Of a DNA stretch of 64,000 bases, positions 57,419-64,000 are shown in pieces (the stretch's first letter is position 1; each line of letters begins with the position of its first letter). Under the pieces are notes generated by a model that saw only the letters and a list, made by a program, of their open reading frames with translations, did not search any database and had not been told where the DNA came from. Made by a program: the position numbers and the translations under genes. Origin of the DNA: Mycolicibacterium frederiksbergense (lineage in GTDB: Bacteria; Actinomycetota; Actinomycetes; Mycobacteriales; Mycobacteriaceae); contig NZ_CP038799.1 of assembly GCF_012223425.1 (NCBI RefSeq), positions 4,758,249-4,822,248 of the forward strand. Direction: 5' to 3'.

Positions 57419-58492
57419 GTGACCAAACGCGTCGTGGTCTGGGGTACCGGTTTCGTCGGGACGATGGTGATCGCCGAGATCGTCAAACACCCGCACTTCG
57501 AGCTCGTCGGGGTGGGGGTGAGCAACCCCGACAAGGTGGGCCGCGATGTCGGCGAGATCTGTTCTCTGGGCGCGCCCTTGGGGCTGACGGCCACCGACGA
57601 CATCGACGCGCTGATCGCCCTGAAAGCCGATGCCCTGGTGCACTACGGGCCGACGGCCGCGCAGGCCGACGCCAATATCGACCTGATCACCCGGTTCCTG
57701 CGGGCCGGTATCGATGTCAGCTCGACGGCGATGACACCGTGGGTGTGGCCGAAGATGCACCTCAACCCGCCGAACTGGATCCAGCCGATCACCGATGCCT
57801 GCGAGGCCGGGGGAGCGTCGTGCTTCACCACCGGTATCGACCCGGGATTCGCCAACGATCTGTTCCCGCTGACGCTGATGGGCCTGTGCTCGGAAGTGAA
57901 GACGGTGCGGGCCTCGGAGTTGCTCGACTACACCAACTACACCGGCGATTACGAGTTCGAGATGGGCATCGGCCGCCCACCGGAGTACCGGCCGCTGCTG
58001 GAAAGCCCGGAGATCCTGATCATGGCGTGGGGCGCCACGGTGCCGATGATTGCCCACGCGGCCGGCATCACGCTCGACGACATCACCACCAGCTGGGAGA
58101 AATGGGTGACCCCGGAGGACCGTAAGTCCGCCAAGGGAGTCATCGAGGCGGGCAAGGTGGCCGCGGTCCGGTTCACCATCAACGGCCGTTTCCGCGGTGA
58201 GACCCGCATCCAGCTCGAGCATGTCAACCGGATCGGGCTCGACGCCGCCCCGGACTGGCCGACCGGCAACGACAGCGATGTGTACCGCGTCGATATCGAA
58301 GGCACGCCCAGCATCTCACAGGAGACCGCCTTCCGCTTCACCGACGGTTCCGGGCGTGACGCCGCCGCCGCGGGTTGTCTGGCCACCGGACTGCGGGCGC
58401 TCAACGCGGTGCCCGCCGTCAACGATCTGCCGCCGGGCTGGGTGACCGCGCTGGATCTGCCGCTCATCCCGGGTGCCGGCACCATCCGTTGA
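57419..58492 (+). CDS. dihydrodipicolinate reductase-like NAD(P)-dependent oxidoreductase
   Basis: A 357-residue enzyme with an N-terminal Rossmann fold (VVVWGTGFVGTMVIAEIVKH) and a C-terminal domain resembling the dihydrodipicolinate reductase and amine-dehydrogenase family. A GIDPGFANDLFPL segment and the AGIDVSSTA stretch are common to mycobacterial members. Reduction or oxidation of an imine or amine is the probable chemistry; the substrate is not known. The GTG start is preceded by AGGAAG. It probably shares an operon with the secreted-protein gene. Confidence 0.82.
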   Translation: MTKRVVVWGTGFVGTMVIAEIVKHPHFELVGVGVSNPDKVGRDVGEICSLGAPLGLTATDDIDALIALKADALVHYGPTAAQADANIDLITRFLRAGIDVSSTAMTPWVWPKMHLNPPNWIQPITDACEAGGASCFTTGIDPGFANDLFPLTLMGLCSEVKTVRASELLDYTNYTGDYEFEMGIGRPPEYRPLLESPEILIMAWGATVPMIAHAAGITLDDITTSWEKWVTPEDRKSAKGVIEAGKVAAVRFTINGRFRGETRIQLEHVNRIGLDAAPDWPTGNDSDVYRVDIEGTPSISQETAFRFTDGSGRDAAAAGCLATGLRALNAVPAVNDLPPGWVTALDLPLIPGAGTIR

Positions 58493-58526
58493 GTAACGCC
58501 TACGGCGCGGGACGCGATTTGACGGT

Positions 58527-60146
58527 GTGATGAAAGCACCGGTGGGGCTGTCGGTCGGTGCCACCAATGTGACGGCGGTCGCGGTGGGCCGCACCTCGGT
58601 CACCCGACCGGCACAGGTCGGCGCCTCCGGCCGGGAAGTGACCGACTTCGTCGACCGGTTGGGCGACCCGGTCGGGATTCTGGCGCCCGACGGGTCATCG
58701 CACCGCCCGGAGGCGCTGCTGGCCGAGGCACTGCGCACCATGCTGCACAGCGTGGGCGGCGCTGCGCAGCTGGCGGTGACCCATCCGGTGCACTGGCGCC
58801 CGGTCGCGATCGACGCCCTGCGGGCGGCGCTGGCAACGGTGCCCGAACTGGCCGATGCCGCACTGGTCGACGACGCGTGGGCCGCCGCGACCGCGCTGGC
58901 CGATGACCCGGGCCTGCCCGCCCGTGGTGCCATCCTGGTGTGCGATTTCGGTGGGTCGGGCACCAGCATCACCTTCGTCGACGCCGCCAACGGCTATCGA
59001 CCGGTCGGGCCCACGGTGCGCCATCTGGAGTTGTCCGGAGCCCTGATCGACCAGGCGTTGCTGCGGCGCGTGCTGGCAGATCTACCGGGTGCCGTGACCA
59101 ACGCGGACGGGACCTCGGCGCTCGGTTCGCTGTCGCGGTTGCGAGATCAGTGCCGGGCGGCCAAGGAACGGCTGTCCGATGTCGTCGCCACCGCGCTCGT
59201 CGTCGATCTGCCGAATCACCGGACCGAGGTGCGGCTCACCCGAGACGAGGTCGACGCGCAACTGCGCGCACCGCTGGCCGAGTTCGTGGTTGTGCTGCAG
59301 GATGCCATGCACCGCAACGGAATCCGTTCGGGAGATCTGGCGGCCGTGGCGAGTGTCGGTGGCGGGGCGCGAATCCCGGTCATCACCACCACGCTGTCCG
59401 AACATCTGGGTGTCCCGGTCGTCACCCAGGCGTTTCCGGGACTGTCCGCCGCGATCGGAGGCGGTCTGCTGGCGGCGGCTCGTGCCGACGACGGTGTGAC
59501 GGCGCTGGCGCCGGTCGCATCGCTGGTCGAAGCGCCTGCGCCGGCGCCCGGTCCACCCCAGTTGGCCTGGTCGCAGGACACCGGTGCCATCGCAGAACCC
59601 GCGCCGTGGTCCGGTCCGGCGGACGACCCTCGGCCGGAACTGCGGTTCTCCGACGGTGACGACCCCGAATCCCTTCCCGCCGTGCCCGTTCCGTGGTACC
59701 GCCGTCCGCAGGTCGTCCTCAGGCTGGGGGCGGCCGTGGTGCTGACGGCCGCCGTGGCGGCGGCGATCCTGGTGCTACGCGCCGATGAAACGCCTTCTCC
59801 GTCCATCAATTCGACCGTCACGACCACCACCGACACCCCGGTGACCTCGGAGCCGCCCTCGCCGGTGCAGCCTCCCGCGTCGCAGGCCCCGGCCCCGACA
59901 CGGACCCGGACCGTCGCACCGCCGCCCCCGGTCGCCCAGGCACCTCCGCCGGCGACCGCGACCGAGCTACCGCCGGCGAGCGAGCCGCCCCCGCCTACGA
60001 CGCCACCACCGCCGCCCACGACGCCAGCACCCCCGCCGGAGACGACACCGCCGCTCATCCCGACGATCCCCACCATCCCGCCGATTCCCACAATTCCCGG
60101 GTTGCCGCCGTTCCTTCCACAACCCGGGCAGCTGGTTACGCCGTAG
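58527..60146 (+). CDS. Hsp70-like ATPase-domain membrane protein with Pro-rich tail (Rv2264c-like)
   Basis: A 539-residue protein. Residues 1-310 form an actin-like ATPase fold of the Hsp70 type (GLSVGATNVTAVAVGR phosphate loop, ILVCDFGGSGTSITFVD, CRAAKERLS and VASVGGGARIPVI) but there is no substrate-binding chaperone domain. A single transmembrane helix lies near 397-420 (VVLRLGAAVVLTAAVAAAILVL) and the remaining 120 residues are Pro/Thr-rich (TPPPPPTTPAPPPETTPP), presumably outside the membrane. The start is GTG with ATG next to it. Resembles M. tuberculosis Rv2264c by architecture. An ATP-dependent signalling or scaffolding role is possible. Confidence 0.83.
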   Translation: MMKAPVGLSVGATNVTAVAVGRTSVTRPAQVGASGREVTDFVDRLGDPVGILAPDGSSHRPEALLAEALRTMLHSVGGAAQLAVTHPVHWRPVAIDALRAALATVPELADAALVDDAWAAATALADDPGLPARGAILVCDFGGSGTSITFVDAANGYRPVGPTVRHLELSGALIDQALLRRVLADLPGAVTNADGTSALGSLSRLRDQCRAAKERLSDVVATALVVDLPNHRTEVRLTRDEVDAQLRAPLAEFVVVLQDAMHRNGIRSGDLAAVASVGGGARIPVITTTLSEHLGVPVVTQAFPGLSAAIGGGLLAAARADDGVTALAPVASLVEAPAPAPGPPQLAWSQDTGAIAEPAPWSGPADDPRPELRFSDGDDPESLPAVPVPWYRRPQVVLRLGAAVVLTAAVAAAILVLRADETPSPSINSTVTTTTDTPVTSEPPSPVQPPASQAPAPTRTRTVAPPPPVAQAPPPATATELPPASEPPPPTTPPPPPTTPAPPPETTPPLIPTIPTIPPIPTIPGLPPFLPQPGQLVTP

Positions 60147-60165
60147 GCAGCGGCGGGAGTCGGAT

Positions 60166-61242
60166 CTAACGCACCCGGGGGCGCTTGTGCAGCACCACCT
60201 GGGCCATCGGGATCTGCATCTGTTCCGGGGCGTCTGCCAGCCGGGCCGCCACCCCGGATTCGAGCGCATCGCAGAACTGCGCACGCAGATCGGCGTCGAG
60301 GGCGCCGGCCAGCGTCTGGAATACCGCCGCTCGCAGGAAGGAGGCCCACTGGGATCCGAAAGCTGTTGCATCCCGGTCTTTTTGGTACTGTCTCCAGAAC
60401 CGGTCCTCGGCGTCGAAGACCTCCAGGTGTTCAATGGTGAGCTGCTCCAGGCGCCCGGACGGGGCGAACGGGGTGGTGAAGTCGACCGCCCGGCGCCCGC
60501 TGATCGGGATGCACATCCCGGTCAGTTCGTCGGCGGAGATGACCTCGCGCTGCACCAGTTCGGCCAATTCGGCCATCAGCGCCGCGAACAACGGCCGATA
60601 GCCGAACTCGCCGTTCTCGGCGACGGCCATCGTCATCACCACCACCCGTCCGCCCGGACACAGTTCGCGCCCCCGGTAGGCGACGAACTCGTGCCAGTCG
60701 CGGGCGGCGAGCCGCTCGTGGGCCGCACGCGTCTCCTCGTCGGCGCTGAACGAGGCGTGGACATGATCGGTGACGGGCGCGGGCAGCCTGCTCAGCCACA
60801 GCACCGACCACGAGGACCAGCCCAGGCTGACGGTGTTGGATGGCAGGATCTGGCTGTAGAACGACCGGCCGACGGCCGAGGAGAACGCCGCCTGATCGTG
60901 GCGCAGATAGCTGTCGGGATCCTCGCGCAAGGTGCTGAACAGGGCGCTGAAGTCGTTCTCCGGTACATCGGTGTGCGTGACCAGCACGGACTGATCGGGA
61001 CGGGTCCGTTTCCGCAGCGCCGAGATCGCCGCGTTGATCGGCAACAGCGAATTGTGGCCGTTGGCGGCGCCGTAGTCCGCGATCACGATCGGCAACGGCG
61101 CCGGTGGGATCGGTATCGCCCGGGCGGCCTCCTCGAACAATGCGATCGCCTGCGTCAGCCCGGCGGCCTGCAGCCGTGCACTCGCGCTGTAGTCACCGCT
61201 GCCTACCGGCACCGGACGCACCACCACGCTTGATTCGGGCAT
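60166..61242 (-). CDS. SABATH-family S-adenosylmethionine-dependent methyltransferase-like protein
   Basis: A 358-residue protein of the SAM-dependent carboxyl methyltransferase (Methyltransf_7) type. The cofactor motif is IVIADYGAANGHNSLL, followed by a helix and VSLGWSSWSVLWLSRLP, matching the SLHWLS-like stretch of plant SABATH enzymes; GGRVVVMTMAVAENGEFGY provides the next strand. These enzymes esterify carboxylic acids (for example salicylate, jasmonate in plants). The start used gives MPESSVVVRPVPVG; much longer frame extensions run over the divergent gene and are not coding. Plant-like enzymes in mycobacteria have no clear substrate. Confidence 0.82.
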   Translation of the reverse strand: MPESSVVVRPVPVGSGDYSASARLQAAGLTQAIALFEEAARAIPIPPAPLPIVIADYGAANGHNSLLPINAAISALRKRTRPDQSVLVTHTDVPENDFSALFSTLREDPDSYLRHDQAAFSSAVGRSFYSQILPSNTVSLGWSSWSVLWLSRLPAPVTDHVHASFSADEETRAAHERLAARDWHEFVAYRGRELCPGGRVVVMTMAVAENGEFGYRPLFAALMAELAELVQREVISADELTGMCIPISGRRAVDFTTPFAPSGRLEQLTIEHLEVFDAEDRFWRQYQKDRDATAFGSQWASFLRAAVFQTLAGALDADLRAQFCDALESGVAARLADAPEQMQIPMAQVVLHKRPRVR

Positions 61243-61308
61243 GCCGTGAGGGTAGTCCCGTCCCGCGGTACGCGCCGTCAAAGCCGGCGTCGTGCCAGAC
61301 TTCCAGCC

Positions 61309-62049
61309 ATGAGTCCGGCAACGGTTCCGCGTGTGCTCACCATCCTGGCCGGGGTGGGCATGGTGGTGGCCGGCATCGGGTTCATCGTGGCACTGATTCT
61401 CAACGCTTTCGTCTTCGACAGGTACAACGCGTACGGCGAGGTGCCGATCCCCGGCGCGGCGACACTGCAGCTCCCCGCCGGCGAGGTCACCATCAGCTTT
61501 CACACCCAGATCATCGGCAGCACCAGCGGTGGTGGCCTGCCGATACCGGACCTGCAGATGGGCATCGACCCACCGGCCGGGGCGCCCGAACCCGTGATCG
61601 CCGAGAGCATCGGCGGCACCACCACGGTGAACAACGATGCCCGGGTCCGGGTGTGGGTGGCCCGGATCGCCGAGGACGGCGCCTACCGGATCCGCACCGA
61701 CGGCAATGTCGGGGCATACCTGAGCCCGCGGCTGGCCTTCGGTCACGGCAGTCAATGGGGCGCGCTGCCGTGGTGGTGCGCGGCGGCGTTCGGGGTCGCC
61801 GTCGTGGGGCTGGTCATCGCGCGGGTCTGGGCCGCCAAGGTGCGCCGCGCGCCGCGCCCGGTACCCACCGGTCCTCCGCCGCCGACCTTCTCGATCGGTG
61901 ACACACCCGCGGTGGGGCACTCATACATCCCCACCGAGGACGGTATCCGCATCGAGCAGCTGAAAAACCTGGCCGCCCTGCGTGATTGCGGCGCGCTGAC
62001 CGACGCCGAGTTCGAATCCGAGAAGCGCAGGCTGCTCGGCGGCCGGTGA
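61309..62049 (+). CDS. membrane protein with C-terminal SHOCT domain
   Basis: A 246-residue protein with two transmembrane helices (residues about 10-32 and 165-185) enclosing an extracytoplasmic beta-rich domain (LQLPAGEVTISFHTQII, VRVWVARIAEDGAYRI), and a cytoplasmic tail ending in a SHOCT motif (LKNLAALRDCGALTDAEFESE). SHOCT is a short helical oligomerisation domain. The ATG giving MSPATVPRVLTIL is used. Divergent from the methyltransferase gene. Function unknown. Confidence 0.78.
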   Translation: MSPATVPRVLTILAGVGMVVAGIGFIVALILNAFVFDRYNAYGEVPIPGAATLQLPAGEVTISFHTQIIGSTSGGGLPIPDLQMGIDPPAGAPEPVIAESIGGTTTVNNDARVRVWVARIAEDGAYRIRTDGNVGAYLSPRLAFGHGSQWGALPWWCAAAFGVAVVGLVIARVWAAKVRRAPRPVPTGPPPPTFSIGDTPAVGHSYIPTEDGIRIEQLKNLAALRDCGALTDAEFESEKRRLLGGR

Positions 62050-62061
62050 TGCGCGGAAGCG

Positions 62062-63195
62062 TCAGCCGGGGGCGGTCCCGACCAGTCGCATCAGCGGGTC
62101 GGCAGGCCCGATGTCGAGGGTGCATTCCCGGGGCCGCGGGTCCGGGACGAAGGCCCAGAACATCGCCCCGGCGGTGCCCTGCCTGCGCATCTCGGTGAAG
62201 GCGTCGCGGAGGACTCGTTCCCGCTCGTCCAGCGATCCGCAGGAGCCGGCCGCCATCCCGATCTCGGTGATCAACAGCGGCTTGTTCAACGCTCGGGCCT
62301 GCTGCGCGCGCCGCGCGAGCCCGTCGAACGCGTTCCCCGGCAGGTAGTCGATGCCGTGGTAGAAGTGATATTCCAGCACGTCGACCCCGGGTGAAGCGTT
62401 GACGTAGGCGAACGCCGCACCGGCCGAACCGCACTGACCGCCACCGGCGTGCCCGCTGAATATCGTTGTGCCGGGATCCAGTTCGCGGATTCGGGCGCCG
62501 GTGGCGTCGTAGAAGGCGCGCAGCACGTCCGCCGAGTCCGGGTGACAGTAGCGCCGGGTCCAGTCGCACTGCGGATCCCGGCAATCCGACGGTTCGGGTT
62601 CGCCCACGGCCGTCCAGCCGGCCAGCGCCGGTGAATCGGCCCAGCGCCGCACCGCGGCGTCCATCCACGCCTGGAAGGTCATCGGCAGGCCGGGCGCGAT
62701 CTCGGTGTGCCAGCCCCCGGCGTACCACCCGTAGTCCTTGAAGGAGTCGCCTTCGCAGCTGCCCTCGTTGCTGGAGAGCACCGCGATGAGCAGTTGGCCG
62801 TGGCGTTCGGCGGCGCGGACCACCGCGTCGAGCGCGCTGAAGTCGAGGAGCCCGGTGTGCTTGTTCACCGCGAGGCTGGAGAACGCATTGAATCGGGTCA
62901 GCGAATGTGGTTGCAGCTGACTGAAATACGTGTCGAGATCCACCTGGGCGCCGCATCCGGCATTGACCGACCAGTCGGTGGCCAGCTGGTAGGCGTTGAT
63001 GCCGATCGGCCACCAGGGTTGGCCGTCCAGGGTCAGCGACGTCCCCGACACCCCGAGACTGGGGATCTGCGGTGCGGGCGCCGCCGTCGTGCTCGGCGCG
63101 GCCCGGTGCTGGTCATCCGGCGGCGGTCCGGCGCACGCGATGGCCAACGCCATGATCAGGCACAGCGTGAGAGTCCGTAAAGACCGGCGTGCCAT
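62062..63195 (-). CDS. GH5-like glycoside hydrolase lipoprotein
   Basis: A 377-residue exported protein with a signal peptide ending in the lipobox-like AIAC (cysteine 21), so likely a membrane-anchored lipoprotein. The mature TIM-barrel domain (SLTLDGQPWWPIGINAYQLA) resembles GH5 mannanases/glucanases: the acid/base glutamate is in AVGEPEPSDC and the nucleophile in LITEIGMAAG. Several cysteines (CEGDSF, CRDPQCD) may form disulfides. The cleavage target is not known. It faces the SHOCT gene convergently with a 12-base gap. Confidence 0.8.
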   Translation of the reverse strand: MARRSLRTLTLCLIMALAIACAGPPPDDQHRAAPSTTAAPAPQIPSLGVSGTSLTLDGQPWWPIGINAYQLATDWSVNAGCGAQVDLDTYFSQLQPHSLTRFNAFSSLAVNKHTGLLDFSALDAVVRAAERHGQLLIAVLSSNEGSCEGDSFKDYGWYAGGWHTEIAPGLPMTFQAWMDAAVRRWADSPALAGWTAVGEPEPSDCRDPQCDWTRRYCHPDSADVLRAFYDATGARIRELDPGTTIFSGHAGGGQCGSAGAAFAYVNASPGVDVLEYHFYHGIDYLPGNAFDGLARRAQQARALNKPLLITEIGMAAGSCGSLDERERVLRDAFTEMRRQGTAGAMFWAFVPDPRPRECTLDIGPADPLMRLVGTAPG

Positions 63196-63304
63196 GAGCC
63201 GACTCTAGCGCCCGCTGAGCATCTTTCGCGCGCCTGACCAGCAGATTTGATTGTCGGCGGCGAGCGGCGCCGTCTCAGCAACGTCAGTGACGGGGCGTCA
63301 TCGG

Positions 63305-63362
63305 CGAGATGCACGAAATGGTCGCTCGTGGTGTCGTCGCAGCAACCATTTCGAGGATCTCG
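63305..63362. repeat. nested inverted repeat near the MBL gene
   Basis: CGAGAT and GAAATGGT on the left pair exactly with ACCATTTC and ATCTCG on the right, with equal 4-base spacers and a 22-base loop. It ends 6 bases before the MBL gene stop codon in a 172-base gene-free gap. It may be a terminator for the convergent-side gene; no T-run follows. Confidence 0.45.
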
Positions 63363-63367
63363 GTGGC

Positions 63368-63988
63368 TCAGTGGCCGCGCGCCACCCATTCGTCGTAGTG
63401 CACGATCTCGCCGCCGATCGTCGTCGTATCGCCGTGGCCGGTGTAGACGACGGTCTCACCGGGCAGCGTGCCCAGCTTCTTGGAGATCGAGTCCAGGATG
63501 GTGGGGAAGTCGGAGTAGGACCGCCCGGTGGCGCCCGGTCCACCCTGGAACAGGGTGTCGCCGGACACGACGGCATTCAGTTCGGGAGCCGACCAGCAGA
63601 CCGAACCCGGTGAGTGTCCGGGGGTGTGCAGGGCGTGCAGTTCGATACCGCCGGCGGTGAGCACCAGGCCGTCTTCGACGCGGTGGAAGTCCTTGTCCGG
63701 GTGGATCTCACGCCACAGCATCTCGTCGGCCGGGTGCAGGAACACCGGGGCGTCGAGGGTCTTGGCGAGTTCGGGGGCCACGGTGATGTGGTCGTTGTGC
63801 CCGTGGGTACAGATCACCGCGACGACGTTGCGTCCCGCCACGGCGTCGACGATCGGTGCCGCGGTGTGGGCGGCGTCGAAGACGATGACGTCCGAGTCGT
63901 CGCCGACGAGCCAGATGTTGTTGTCGACGTCCCAGCTGCCGCCGTCGAGTTCGAACTTTCCGCTGGTGACCACCCGTTGCACGCTCAC
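63368..63988 (-). CDS. MBL-fold metallohydrolase (glyoxalase II-like, Rv2260 position)
   Basis: A 206-residue metallo-beta-lactamase-fold protein. The metal motif HxHxDH is THGHNDH (H62, H64, D66, H67), with additional ligands in HTPGHSPGSV and VVSGDTLFQGG and a final histidine in VVYTGHGD. The family includes hydroxyacylglutathione hydrolases and mycothiol-ester hydrolases. The GTG start is 12 bases from the window end. In M. tuberculosis the corresponding gene follows mscR, the mycothiol-dependent formaldehyde dehydrogenase; if that order is kept here, the enzyme may act on formyl-mycothiol or a similar thioester, but this is outside the window. Confidence 0.9.
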   Translation of the reverse strand: MSVQRVVTSGKFELDGGSWDVDNNIWLVGDDSDVIVFDAAHTAAPIVDAVAGRNVVAVICTHGHNDHITVAPELAKTLDAPVFLHPADEMLWREIHPDKDFHRVEDGLVLTAGGIELHALHTPGHSPGSVCWSAPELNAVVSGDTLFQGGPGATGRSYSDFPTILDSISKKLGTLPGETVVYTGHGDTTTIGGEIVHYDEWVARGH

Positions 63989-64000
63989 AGCACGACCACC

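Overview
The window is a high-GC, densely coded stretch of an actinobacterial chromosome. Gene content points to a Mycobacterium or Mycolicibacterium species, probably a rapid grower: MmpL transporters, a cutinase, an LppP/LprE lipoprotein, an EspA/EspE-type ESX substrate, DUF222/HNH (13E12) protein, mycothiol-linked enzymes and long-chain isoprenyl diphosphate synthase. Several blocks keep the gene order I remember from M. tuberculosis: recO-uppS-Rv2360c / furB-smtB / glyS; Rv2345-dgt-dnaG-Rv2342; the Rv2326c-Rv2325c ECF pair; Rv2315c-Rv2313c (tldD, tldE); and a distal Rv2264c...Rv2260 region. These comparisons are from memory and were not computed.

Layout. 1-4.5 kb: DNA repair, cell-wall lipid carrier synthesis, zinc regulation (smtB-furB with a strong palindromic operator) and glycyl-tRNA synthetase, closed by a strong hairpin terminator. 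4.5-11.7 kb: ArsR/AHSA1 pair, ESX-type protein, TPM-domain membrane protein, dgt and dnaG. 11.7-13.1 kb: tRNA-Asn with a BrnT-like/RHH toxin-antitoxin pair. 13.1-22.5 kb: cutinase, lipoprotein, TetR-regulated MmpL, acyl-CoA dehydrogenase/oxidase, VIT1-type transporter, MarR-MFS operon. 22.6-32.4 kb: fused ECF transporter, amino-acid oxidase, TldD/TldE protease pair and metabolic genes. 32.4-34 kb: tRNA-Met with an AbiEi/AbiEii toxin-antitoxin pair. 34-39.5 kb: a TetR-controlled run (leader peptide, mycothiol-dependent isomerase family, DsbA-like protein) facing a self-sufficient CYP102-type P450. 39.6-53.6 kb: GH5-like hydrolase, SDR, HNH protein, hydrolase, GAF-GGDEF, MmpL, transglutaminase-like protein, NCS2 permease/VTT pair and a Pif1-like helicase with BRCT. 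53.8-64 kb: envelope-type genes, a remarkable cysteine-ladder protein coupled to an SDR, an Hsp70-like membrane protein, a SABATH-type methyltransferase, a lipoprotein GH5-like enzyme and an MBL-fold hydrolase.

There is no gene-free stretch longer than about 205 bp (45115-45319). I see no CRISPR array, insertion sequence, integrase or rRNA. The most unusual items are the protein with twelve cysteines spaced exactly every third residue, the P450-reductase fusion lacking the usual I-helix acid and sitting in a mycothiol/TetR cluster, and two small toxin-antitoxin modules that each lie tail-to-tail with a tRNA gene and carry clear dyad operators.
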